A DNA stretch of 13,378 nt from Dehalococcoidia bacterium (GTDB lineage Bacteria; Chloroflexota; Dehalococcoidia; UBA2979), in assembly GCA_030745285.1 (NCBI GenBank), contig JASLOV010000092.1, positions 1-13,378 on the forward strand, written 5' to 3'. Shown piece by piece: positions 7,275 through 13,378 of the stretch. Position numbers and translations under genes: made by a program. Every line of letters begins with the position of its first letter. Position 1 is the stretch's first letter. The notes beneath the pieces were generated by a model. The model ran no database searches and was not told where the DNA came from. It saw only the letters and a list, made by a program, of their open reading frames with translations.

Positions 7275-9122
7275 CTATTCGACGGTGACGGTCTTCGCCA
7301 GGTTGCGCGGCTGATCGACATCTGCGCCGCGCTCGACGGCGATGTGGTAAGCCAGCAGTTGCATCGGCAACACCGAGACCAGCGGGCTCAACAGCGGGTC
7401 GATCGGCGGCAACTCGATCACATCGTCGGCGACGCCGTCGAGACTGTGGTCGCCGGCCGAGACGATCGCGATCACGGGGCCGCGGCGCGCCTTCAACTGC
7501 TCGATGTTGGAGCGCATCTTGTCGCGCAGGCCGTCGTCGAGGGCGAGCGCGACGGTCGGGACGTTCTCGTCGATCAGCGCGATCGGGCCGTGCTTCATCT
7601 CGCCCGCCGGGTAGCCCTCGGCGTGGATGTAGGAGACTTCCTTCAGCTTCAGCGCCCCCTCGAGCGCGACTGGGAGTGAGAGCCCGCGGCCGAGGAAGAG
7701 GAAGTCCTCGCGCTGGGCGTAGCGACTGGCGAGCTGCGCGATCCGTGGTTCGAGCAGCAACGCCTGGCCGATCGCCGCCGGGGCGCGCAGCGCCGCCGCG
7801 ACCTGCTCCGCCTCGACGGCCTCGTCGAGCGTTCCGCGCACCCGTCCGAGGTGCAGCGCGAGCGCGTGCAGGGCGATCATCGAGCCGAGCATCGTCTTCG
7901 TGCTGGCAACCGCGATCTCCGGGCCGGCTCGCATCAGCAGCGTGCCATCGGCAACGCGTGTCGATTGGGCGCCGGGCGTATTGCAGACCGTGAGCTGGGG
8001 GCAGCCCGCGGCGCGCGCCTCTTCCATCGCCCAGAGCGTGTCGACGGTCTCGCCGGACTGAGCGACGGAGACGACCAGGGTCTCGTCATCGATCACCGGC
8101 TGGCGGTAGCGGAACTCGGCGGCGTTGTCGATCTCGGCGGGGATGCGAGCCAGGCGCTCGATGTAGTGACGGCCGACCATGGCGGCGTGCATCGAGGTGC
8201 CCATGGCGATCAGGATCACGCGCCGAATGCGGCGCACCCGCTCGGCGTCGAAGGGGAACTCGTCGCCGAGTGAGACCCGGGCGAGGTCAGGCAGGTAGCG
8301 CCCGCGCACGGCATCGAGCGCCGTCTCCGGCTGCTCGTAGATCTCCTTCAGCATGAAGTGCTTGTATCGCCCCTTGACGGCGGCCACCGGGTCGTACGGC
8401 TGCGTCTTCACCGCCTTCTCGATGGCGCGGCCCTCGCCGTCGATAAACGCGACGCCGTCCGCCCGGACATCGGCGATCTCACCGGGGTCGAGGAAGGCGA
8501 CGCGACGCGTATTGGGCAGCAGCGCCGCCAGGTCCGAGGCGATGAACGACTCGCCGTCGCCGAAGCCGACGACGACGCCGCCGGCGTTGCCGACGCGTGC
8601 CGCGACCAGCCGCCCCGGTTCGTCCGTCGCCACCGCGACGATGGCGTGAGCCCCCTCCAGTTGGAGGGTCGTCAGGCGCAGCGCCTCGACGAGGTCGCCG
8701 CTGGCCTCGAGCTGCTCGGCGACGATGTGCGCGATCACCTCGCTGTCGGTCGCGGAGAGGAAGGTCGCGCCGCGGTCCGTGAAGCGGGCGCGCAGCGTCT
8801 CGAAGTTCTCCACGATGCCGTTGTGGATGATGGCGACACGGCCGGAGGGGTCGAGGTGGGGGTGGGCGTTCGCGTCGCTCGGTTCGCCGTGCGTCGCCCA
8901 GCGAGTGTGACCGATACCGGCGACGGCGGGGGGCAATGTCCCCTCGACGTGGGCGTCGAGCCGGTCGAGCTTGCCGACAGACCGCGCCACGTAGAGTTCG
9001 TGGTCGCCATCGAGCAGCGCGATGCCGGCGGAGTCGTAGCCGCGGTACTCAAGCCGCTTGAGGCCGTCGATCACGATCGGGCCCGCAGGCCGCCGCCCGG
9101 TATAGCCGATGATGCCGCACAC
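7275..9122 (-). CDS. glmS: Glutamine--fructose-6-phosphate aminotransferase (isomerizing), 615 aa
   Basis: Makes glucosamine-6-phosphate from fructose-6-phosphate and glutamine, the committed step to UDP-GlcNAc for peptidoglycan and other glycans. The class II glutaminase domain starts MCGIIGYTG, with Cys2 becoming the N-terminal nucleophile. RGYDSAG (27-33), GHTRWATHG (71-79) and HNGIVEN (100-106) complete its active site. Two SIS sugar-isomerase domains follow: the first includes AQSGETVDT (354-362), the second LGRGLSLPVALEGALKLKEV (477-496) and GEMKHGPIALID (507-518). E495, H511 and Lys610 in the terminal DVDQPRNLAKTVTVE match the isomerase residues. Full-length for the family. Start is GTG 9122, fixed because the conserved Cys must be second; only a weak purine stretch precedes it. 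It follows plsC by 36 nt as the last gene of the run, and no glmS ribozyme-like leader can fit in that gap. Confidence 0.97.
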   Translation of the reverse strand: MCGIIGYTGRRPAGPIVIDGLKRLEYRGYDSAGIALLDGDHELYVARSVGKLDRLDAHVEGTLPPAVAGIGHTRWATHGEPSDANAHPHLDPSGRVAIIHNGIVENFETLRARFTDRGATFLSATDSEVIAHIVAEQLEASGDLVEALRLTTLQLEGAHAIVAVATDEPGRLVAARVGNAGGVVVGFGDGESFIASDLAALLPNTRRVAFLDPGEIADVRADGVAFIDGEGRAIEKAVKTQPYDPVAAVKGRYKHFMLKEIYEQPETALDAVRGRYLPDLARVSLGDEFPFDAERVRRIRRVILIAMGTSMHAAMVGRHYIERLARIPAEIDNAAEFRYRQPVIDDETLVVSVAQSGETVDTLWAMEEARAAGCPQLTVCNTPGAQSTRVADGTLLMRAGPEIAVASTKTMLGSMIALHALALHLGRVRGTLDEAVEAEQVAAALRAPAAIGQALLLEPRIAQLASRYAQREDFLFLGRGLSLPVALEGALKLKEVSYIHAEGYPAGEMKHGPIALIDENVPTVALALDDGLRDKMRSNIEQLKARRGPVIAIVSAGDHSLDGVADDVIELPPIDPLLSPLVSVLPMQLLAYHIAVERGADVDQPRNLAKTVTVE

Positions 9123-9158
9123 AACGGTCTCGCTCTCGCCCGCCGGGGAGATCGTACC

Positions 9159-9884
9159 TCAGTCGCTCGCTTGCTGTGTCTTGCCGTCCCGCTCCGGGCG
9201 CGCGAAGACGGTCGTTCCGAGCGAACTCGCGCCGTATGCACCGCGGTACGACTCCGGTAGCAGATCGGCGACCATGCGCATCATGAAGTCGGTCGCCTGC
9301 TCCGCCTGGCGCGCTTCGGCCGCCTGCTGGGGCAGGCGGAACGGTTCGCCGAACTCGACCCGCAGGTGCAGCCGGCTGCACCTGACCCAGCGGAAGAGCA
9401 CGCCCGGTATCCGGATCTGCTCGGTGCCCGTGATTGCGACCGGCACGATCGGCACGTCCGCCAGCAGCGCGACCATGGCCGCGCCCGGCAGCGCCGGGAT
9501 CATCCCTTCGCCGTCGCGGGAGCGGGTGCCTTCGGGAAACATCAGCACTGCCGAGCCGCTGCGGAGGCGGTTGCGAGCGGTGCGCAGCGCGCCGATATCG
9601 GCGGAGTGACGCCGCACCGGGAACGCGCCGTAGGCCCAGAGGATCCACCCGATCAGCGGCGTCTCGAACAGCTCCCGCTTTGCCATCGGGTGTATGCGAC
9701 GCGCCATGGAGGCTGCCACGAGCGGGGGGTCGAGCAGGTGCTGGTGATTGCCGATGACCACGAAGCCGCCGTCCGCCGGCAGGTTCTCGGCGTTCACGAC
9801 TTCCCAGCGCGTGAAGGTGAAGACCACGGCGCGAGTAAGCGCCCGCAGCGGATAGAAGAGGAACTCTCTGAAGCGATGTCTCAC
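9159..9884 (-). CDS. plsC: 1-acyl-sn-glycerol-3-phosphate acyltransferase (PlsC/LPLAT family), 241 aa
   Basis: Adds the second acyl chain to lysophosphatidic acid, giving phosphatidic acid at the inner membrane face. The acyltransferase block NHQHLLD (46-52) preserves H-x4-D (H47, D52), though the usual Ser is His. WAYGAFPVRR (83-92) resembles motif II, MFPEGTRSRDGEG (115-127) is the phosphate-binding motif III, and VPIVPVAITGTE (144-155) is motif IV. A moderately hydrophobic N-terminal stretch (about 8-25) may help membrane association. The C-terminal 40 residues are polar and not recognised. Start is GTG 9884, preceded by GGGAG about 7 nt upstream and 10 nt after the fusion-gene stop. The cmk-plsC neighbourhood is widespread in bacteria, which supports the assignment over other acyltransferases of the family. 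Confidence 0.88.
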   Translation of the reverse strand: MRHRFREFLFYPLRALTRAVVFTFTRWEVVNAENLPADGGFVVIGNHQHLLDPPLVAASMARRIHPMAKRELFETPLIGWILWAYGAFPVRRHSADIGALRTARNRLRSGSAVLMFPEGTRSRDGEGMIPALPGAAMVALLADVPIVPVAITGTEQIRIPGVLFRWVRCSRLHLRVEFGEPFRLPQQAAEARQAEQATDFMMRMVADLLPESYRGAYGASSLGTTVFARPERDGKTQQASD

Positions 9885-9894
9885 ACAGCGCTCC

Positions 9895-11403
9895 CTAGTG
9901 GCCCTCTGAAGCCGCGGTGAACGCCTCCACGCACGTCTCGACTACCTGGTCGATGCCCAGTGCGTCGGTGTCGATCACCAGGGCGTCGGGGGCGGCCTGC
10001 TCGCGGCGGATCGCTCGCTTGCCGGTGGCGTCGAGGTCGTCGCGGCGCCGGGTCTGGTCGATCACGCGCTCGACGGTGCTGTCGCGCCCGGAGTCGAGTT
10101 CTTCGCCAAGGCGGCGGCGGGCGCGTACTTCCAGCGAGGCGTCCAGGAACACTTTCGTGCGCGCCTCGGTCAGCACGCGGGTGCCGATGTCCCGTCCCAC
10201 CATCACCACGGGCTCTCGCGCGGCCAGCGTCCGCTGGCGGTGAACCATGTCGTCGCGCACCGCCGGGATGCGGGATACGAGCGAGACCGTGCGTTCCACC
10301 TCGGGGTCGCGCAGATGATCGGTGACGTCCGTCCCGGCGATGAAGATGCGAGGGTTGCCGGGCTCCGGCCAGCGCATGTCGAGGTCGAGCGCGGTGACGA
10401 GCGCGGTCACGGCCGCGGCGTCCGCGGCGTCGGTCCGCGCGTCGAGCACCGCGATCGTGCAGGCGCGGTACATCATCCCCGTGTCGAAGAAGCCGAAGCC
10501 GAGGCGTTCCGCGAGGGCGCGGCCGACGACGCTCTTGCCGCTGGCGGTCGGGCCGTCGATGGCGACGCTGCCCGCGAGCGAGTCGGGTCTGTCCGCCGGC
10601 ATCCCGGTTGGAGTCTCGCTGATGGCATGCCTCCCGGCCGATGGGCCGCGAGATCTTATCGATGCATCAGCGGGAGCATCCACCAGACCGACCAGCGCCA
10701 GCAGCCGACTCTCCTCGCCGGCTGTCAGCGTGCGCGAACGGCCCCGCTCGAGGTTGCCGAGCGCGAGGCCCCCGAACTCGGTGCGGGTGAGGTCCGTGAC
10801 TGCGTGCCCGACGGCGCGCAGCATACGCCTCACCTGCCGCTTGCGCCCCTCATGGATGTCGACGTGCAGGCGGGACGTCCGGCCCTCGGAAGCAATCAGT
10901 TTGACGGCGGTGGGCGCGGTCGGACCGTCGTCGAGTTCGACCCCTCCTCGCAGGCGATCGAGCGCCTGTGGCGTTGGCGTGCCTCGCACCACCACCTCGT
11001 AGCGCTTGACGACGCGGTAGCGGGGGTGGGTGAGGCGGAAGGCCAGCTCGCCGTCCGTCGTCAGCAGCAGCAGCCCGCTGCTGTCGCGGTCCAGGCGGCC
11101 GACGTAGCGCAGTCCGGGCGGGGCATCCGGCAACAGGTCGTAGACGGTACGCCGGCCGCGTTCGTCGGAGGCGGTGACGAGGTAGCCCTCCGGCTTGTGC
11201 AGCATCAGCGTCGTTGCGGGCGCCGCCTCGGGCAGCGGGGTGCCGTCGACCGCGACGCGTTGGAGATCGAGGTCTGCGCGCTCTCCGAGCGTGGCGGTGT
11301 GGCCGTCGACGGTGACGCGACCGGCCTCGATCAGGCGCTCGGCGGATCGGCGGCTGCCGTATCCGGCGCGCGCCAGCAACTTCTGAAGACGCTCAGCGGC
11401 CAT
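9895..11403 (-). CDS. Fused rRNA pseudouridine synthase (RluB/RsuA type) and cytidylate kinase, 502 aa
   Basis: One open frame encodes two enzymes. The N-terminal half is a 23S/16S rRNA pseudouridine synthase: an S4 RNA-binding domain (about 3-50, RLQKLLARAGYGSRRSAERL), then the catalytic domain with HKPEGYLVT (69-77) and the motif GRLDRDSSGLLLLTTDGEL, catalytic Asp105. EGRKRQVRRML (185-195) is also diagnostic. An unconserved-looking linker spans about 243-276. The C-terminal half is CMP/dCMP kinase: Walker A GPTASGKS (284-291), FGFFDTGMMYRA (303-314), FIAGTDVT, VMVGRDIGT and a C-terminal Arg-rich lid (about 445-470). Met268 (ATG 10602) would give a 235-residue kinase, the usual stand-alone size. 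The two genes are commonly neighbours (rluB-cmk), so fusion by stop-codon loss is plausible. No Shine-Dalgarno precedes ATG 11403, which lies 14 nt after the upstream stop. Confidence 0.93.
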   Translation of the reverse strand: MAAERLQKLLARAGYGSRRSAERLIEAGRVTVDGHTATLGERADLDLQRVAVDGTPLPEAAPATTLMLHKPEGYLVTASDERGRRTVYDLLPDAPPGLRYVGRLDRDSSGLLLLTTDGELAFRLTHPRYRVVKRYEVVVRGTPTPQALDRLRGGVELDDGPTAPTAVKLIASEGRTSRLHVDIHEGRKRQVRRMLRAVGHAVTDLTRTEFGGLALGNLERGRSRTLTAGEESRLLALVGLVDAPADASIRSRGPSAGRHAISETPTGMPADRPDSLAGSVAIDGPTASGKSVVGRALAERLGFGFFDTGMMYRACTIAVLDARTDAADAAAVTALVTALDLDMRWPEPGNPRIFIAGTDVTDHLRDPEVERTVSLVSRIPAVRDDMVHRQRTLAAREPVVMVGRDIGTRVLTEARTKVFLDASLEVRARRRLGEELDSGRDSTVERVIDQTRRRDDLDATGKRAIRREQAAPDALVIDTDALGIDQVVETCVEAFTAASEGH

Positions 11404-11411
11404 CGACGCGG

Positions 11412-11426
11412 AGGCGCTTAGCGCCT
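11412..11426. other. Perfect inverted repeat spanning the stop codon of the 111-residue gene
   Basis: AGGCGC-TTA-GCGCCT on the plus strand is a six-base-pair stem with a 3 nt loop, and the loop is the TAA stop of the 11418-11753 gene on the minus strand. It lies 8 nt upstream of the ATG of the RluB-CMK gene. There is no T run, so it does not look like an intrinsic terminator. It could form an mRNA hairpin at the gene junction. Confidence 0.45.
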
Positions 11427-11753
11427 GCGGGCGGGGCGTTCGACGATCAGCACTTCGGTGACGACGTGCCTCGTGAACTGCCCGCCCGTCGGGGGCGTGA
11501 CGGCCGTACGCGGCAGCGGTTGGGCGGCGGAGGTGGCACGGCGTACGAGCGAACGGATCGCGTAGTTCGCGGCGAGGCCGATGGCAAGGCCGGCGGCAGA
11601 GCGGGTCAGCGCCGGCAGCGCGCGTCGTGCGGCGACCGGCAGCCAGCGATTGGTCGGCTTTGGCGGCACCCGGCCCGTCGATGGCTGCAGTGCGTGCTGC
11701 GGTCGCGAGAAGGGGTGGTCGGGGGAGCCGTCATTCGAGGCTGATGGTGGCAT
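11418..11753 (-). CDS. Small protein of unknown function with a hydrophobic segment, 111 aa
   Basis: I do not recognise this family. The first 40 residues are Pro/Ser/Thr-rich and polar. Residues about 41-66 form an Arg-bounded, Ala/Leu/Gly-rich stretch (SAAGLAIGLAANYAIRSLVR) that could be one membrane helix or an amphipathic helix. The C-terminus FTRHVVTEVLIVERPARRR reads as a beta strand plus a basic tail and is the part most likely to be conserved. Third codon positions are strongly G/C, like neighbouring real genes, which supports coding. ATG 11753 has no Shine-Dalgarno; another start or a shorter protein is possible. It lies 90 bp after the PurN-like gene and 14 bp before the RluB-CMK gene, so it probably sits within the same operon. 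Confidence 0.6.
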   Translation of the reverse strand: MPPSASNDGSPDHPFSRPQHALQPSTGRVPPKPTNRWLPVAARRALPALTRSAAGLAIGLAANYAIRSLVRRATSAAQPLPRTAVTPPTGGQFTRHVVTEVLIVERPARRR

Positions 11754-11843
11754 GGGGTCGGCTTTCGTTCCGCCTTCGAGCGGCGCGGCTCAATCCGGGC
11801 GGCGATTCTCGTCGGTTCGCTGCGGCACGAAGGGTAGCACCGG
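11754..11843 (-). other. Short spacer between the PurN-like gene and the small unknown gene
   Basis: This 90 bp gap is the widest in the right-hand minus-strand run. I see no hairpin with a T run, no good -35/-10 pair and no ribosome binding site. A TACCCT hexamer near 11832 fits TAnnnT but has no partner. It may hide a secondary promoter, or be part of the unknown gene if that gene starts upstream. Confidence 0.25.
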
Positions 11844-12674
11844 TCAGCGCCCAGTGGACTCTGCGCGGGCGAGAACGGCGTGGGTGAGGTCGGCCGGTTG
11901 GCGCGACGCACCCCGTGAATCGACGACGCGGGCGCCCTCGACCCTGAGTTCGCCGGTACCGAACTCTGCAAGCGTTGCCAGTACGAGCGGGGGCTCGTAG
12001 CGCATGCCTTCCTCTCGGATCGCCGCGAAGAGCGGGGTGGCCTCCAGCGCTGCGTCATCGAGCCCGTCCGCGCCCCCGCCGCGGGCGAGTTCGGCCCAGA
12101 GCGGGTCAAGCGTCGCGCTGTGCAGCGGGTAGCGGCAGTAGGCGACGACCGGGCCCTCGTCCACTTCGGGAATCGCGAGGTGAAGCATGATGCCGCTCTC
12201 AGCGGCGTCGCCGCGGATCAGCGCGCGGATCACTTCGCGCCAGGTGCCGCGCGGTCCGTCCGGCAGGGCGGGGTGCTGGTTGAGGATGGGGTGACTGCGG
12301 ACGAAGCCGGCGGTGAAGATCAGCATGTAGCCGGCCATCATGCCGACATCGAACGGGTGCGCCTCGAGGTCCTCCGCGACCAGCGCGTCGAAGTGCTCGC
12401 GCCAGGCCGGCAGCGGCTCCCCGGGGCGCGAGAGCTTGCCGCCGACGGAACGGCGGTAGCGCACCGAGGAACGCGTGACGAGCGGGTGCCCGTACGACCG
12501 CACGAGCTCGAAGAAGCCGTCGGTGACTTCGTCCTCGCCGGGGTCGCGGTTGGTGAAGACGCAGGCGAACTCGGCATCGATCTCACCGGCGGCGACTGCC
12601 CCGGCGACGGCCTCGTACATGCCGCGTGAGCCGGGGCCGCGGGCGGTCGTGAACCAGCCGATGCGTGCGGTCAT
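11844..12674 (-). CDS. PurN-like formyltransferase, enlarged (276 aa)
   Basis: Formyl_trans_N family; the likely role is transfer of a formyl group from 10-formyl-THF to GAR in purine synthesis. Catalytic residues are present: LNQHPALPDG (131-140, N132 and H134), MLHLAIPEVDEGPVV (163-177, H165 and D172). The N-terminal loop RGPGSRG (12-18) replaces the usual GNGSN phosphate-binding loop. Typical PurN is about 200 residues; here there is extra sequence at about 60-100 and a C-terminal extension of about 80 residues ending in a beta-rich segment (RYEPPLVLATLAEFGTGELR). So a different formyl acceptor is possible, and I give no symbol. ATG 12674 overlaps the xseB stop by ATGA and gives the conserved beginning MTARIGWFTT; the longer open frame upstream is antigenic noise across xseB. 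Confidence 0.78.
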   Translation of the reverse strand: MTARIGWFTTARGPGSRGMYEAVAGAVAAGEIDAEFACVFTNRDPGEDEVTDGFFELVRSYGHPLVTRSSVRYRRSVGGKLSRPGEPLPAWREHFDALVAEDLEAHPFDVGMMAGYMLIFTAGFVRSHPILNQHPALPDGPRGTWREVIRALIRGDAAESGIMLHLAIPEVDEGPVVAYCRYPLHSATLDPLWAELARGGGADGLDDAALEATPLFAAIREEGMRYEPPLVLATLAEFGTGELRVEGARVVDSRGASRQPADLTHAVLARAESTGR

Positions 12675-12916
12675 GCCGGCGGATCGCCCTCGAAAGCCTG
12701 CCGCAGCGTCTCCACACGCTGCTCGACATCGCCGAGCAGCTGCTGGCAGCGCTGAGCGAGCTTCATGCCCTGCTCGAAGAGCGCCACAGACTGCTCGAGG
12801 CTGAGGTCGCCGCCCTCGAGACGGGCCGTAACGTCCTCGAGCTGCCCGTACAGCTGCTCGAAGCTCAGGTCGTCGAGCGCGCCGTCGCTGCTGGCCCCGG
12901 CATCGCTGTTGGTCAT
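12671..12916 (-). CDS. xseB: Exodeoxyribonuclease VII small subunit (81 aa)
   Basis: Partner of XseA in exonuclease VII, which degrades single-stranded DNA in both directions; several XseB helical hairpins pack on each XseA. After a disordered 15-residue start, the family core is plain: LSFEQLYGQLEDVTARLEGG (17-36), DLSLEQSVALFEQGMKLAQR (37-56) and CQQLLGDVEQRVETL (57-71). Length is normal. ATG 12916 overlaps the xseA stop by four bases (ATGA), and its own stop overlaps the next gene the same way, so the three genes are translationally coupled. Confidence 0.96.
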   Translation of the reverse strand: MTNSDAGASSDGALDDLSFEQLYGQLEDVTARLEGGDLSLEQSVALFEQGMKLAQRCQQLLGDVEQRVETLRQAFEGDPPA

Positions 12917-13378
12917 GAACCCGCGCCGTTCGGCTCGATGCGCGCCGCTCGGCGACCGTCGCGCAGTCGTAGCGCGACGCGGTCCCCATCGGCGAGCGCG
13001 GCGACGGCGGTCACGATCGTGCCGTCCGGCCGCTCGACGACGGCGTAGCCGCGTTCGAGCGTGGCCGCCGGGGAGAGCCCGGCCAGCCGGCCGGCGATCG
13101 CGGCCGTGTCCTCACGAGAGCGAGCGAGACGTTCGCCGGCGAGTCGCACGATCGTGGTGGCTCGCTCCCCCAGCAGGGCTCGATGCGCCGCCGTATCCGG
13201 CAGGGCGCCGACGAGCGCCTGGGCGCGCGAGTCCAGTGCTTCACGCGCCGCCACCAGCTGGCGGGTGAGGCGCACCTCGCCGCGGGTCCGCAGCGCGTTC
13301 ACCGCACGGGCAACCTCGGCGCGGTCGGGAGCGACCAGCTCCGCGGCGGCGGACGGGGTTGGCGCGCGCACGTCGGCG
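12913..13378 (-). CDS. xseA: Exodeoxyribonuclease VII large subunit, C-terminal 154 residues (cut by right window edge)
   Basis: Catalytic subunit of exonuclease VII. Reading in from the window edge, the frame begins with the highly conserved ADVRAPTPSAAAEL motif of the nuclease domain, so it is a continuation and GTG 13371 is not a start. An alanine/arginine-rich helical stretch with coiled-coil character follows (about 13340-13080), matching the long helices that hold XseB. LERGYAVVERPDGTIV and DGDRVALRLRDGRRAARIE form the C-terminal segment typical of XseA. TGA at 12915-12913 overlaps the xseB ATG. The OB-fold and most of the nuclease domain lie outside the window. Confidence 0.96.
   Translation of the reverse strand, partial: ADVRAPTPSAAAELVAPDRAEVARAVNALRTRGEVRLTRQLVAAREALDSRAQALVGALPDTAAHRALLGERATTIVRLAGERLARSREDTAAIAGRLAGLSPAATLERGYAVVERPDGTIVTAVAALADGDRVALRLRDGRRAARIEPNGAGS

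Noticed and set aside
7257..7280. Possible bidirectional terminator between ppdK and glmS
   Set aside because: Only a four-base-pair AGGC/GCCT stem with no T run is present in the 18 bp gap; too weak to call.
9123..9158. glmS ribozyme upstream of glmS
   Set aside because: The gap to plsC is only 36 nt and shows no ribozyme core; the gene is simply distal in an operon.
12675..12989. N-terminal extension of the PurN-like frame through xseB
   Set aside because: The extension is Arg-rich sequence in the wrong frame of xseB; the family-like beginning MTARIGWFTT starts at ATG 12674 with an ATGA overlap.
1..13378. Mobile elements, CRISPR arrays, tRNA or rRNA genes, defence genes
   Set aside because: No transposase or integrase motifs, no regularly spaced repeats, no tRNA-like cloverleaf and no defence domains were seen; nearly all sequence is explained by housekeeping genes.

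Overview
The window is GC-rich, tightly packed bacterial chromosome carrying mostly housekeeping genes. Gene content and order (ppdK-dgt-dnaG; xseA-xseB upstream of cmk-plsC) suggest a Chloroflexota or other deep-branching high-GC Gram-positive-like lineage. That placement is inference from gene order, base composition and protein style; no rRNA or other decisive marker is present. I see no tRNA, rRNA, CRISPR array, insertion sequence or phage gene.

Layout: (1) Positions 1-1156 hold the N-terminal 385 residues of DNA primase DnaG on the minus strand, cut by the left edge. (2) Positions 1306 to about 3152 (minus) hold two adjacent membrane-anchored proteins, each built as one transmembrane helix, an SH3-like domain and CARDB-like beta-sandwich(es). 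The upstream one has a defective or misread 5' end. (3) Positions 3185-4312 (minus) hold an HD-domain dGTPase-like protein. (4) Positions 4313-4514 are a divergent control region with a perfect TATAAT box facing right. (5) Positions 4515-7256 (plus) hold pyruvate, phosphate dikinase, the only plus-strand gene. (6) Positions 7275-13378 (minus) form a seven-gene run transcribed xseA (partial), xseB, a PurN-like formyltransferase, a small unknown protein, an RluB-CMK fusion, plsC and glmS. Its junctions are ATGA overlaps or short gaps, except for a 90 bp gap after the PurN-like gene.

How the genes work together: the left minus-strand group joins nucleotide-pool control (dGTPase) and replication priming (DnaG) with two envelope-exposed proteins of unknown role. 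The right group joins exonuclease VII, a formyl transfer step (probably purine synthesis), RNA pseudouridylation fused to CMP/dCMP phosphorylation, phosphatidic acid synthesis and glucosamine-6-phosphate synthesis. This looks like a growth-linked housekeeping operon. PPDK interconverts pyruvate and PEP at the boundary between the two groups.

I did not find a convincing undescribed defence, mobile or RNA system. The points most worth a second look are the RluB-CMK fusion, the tandem SH3-CARDB pair with its missing start codon beside dnaG, the enlarged PurN-like protein, and the structured leader of ppdK.
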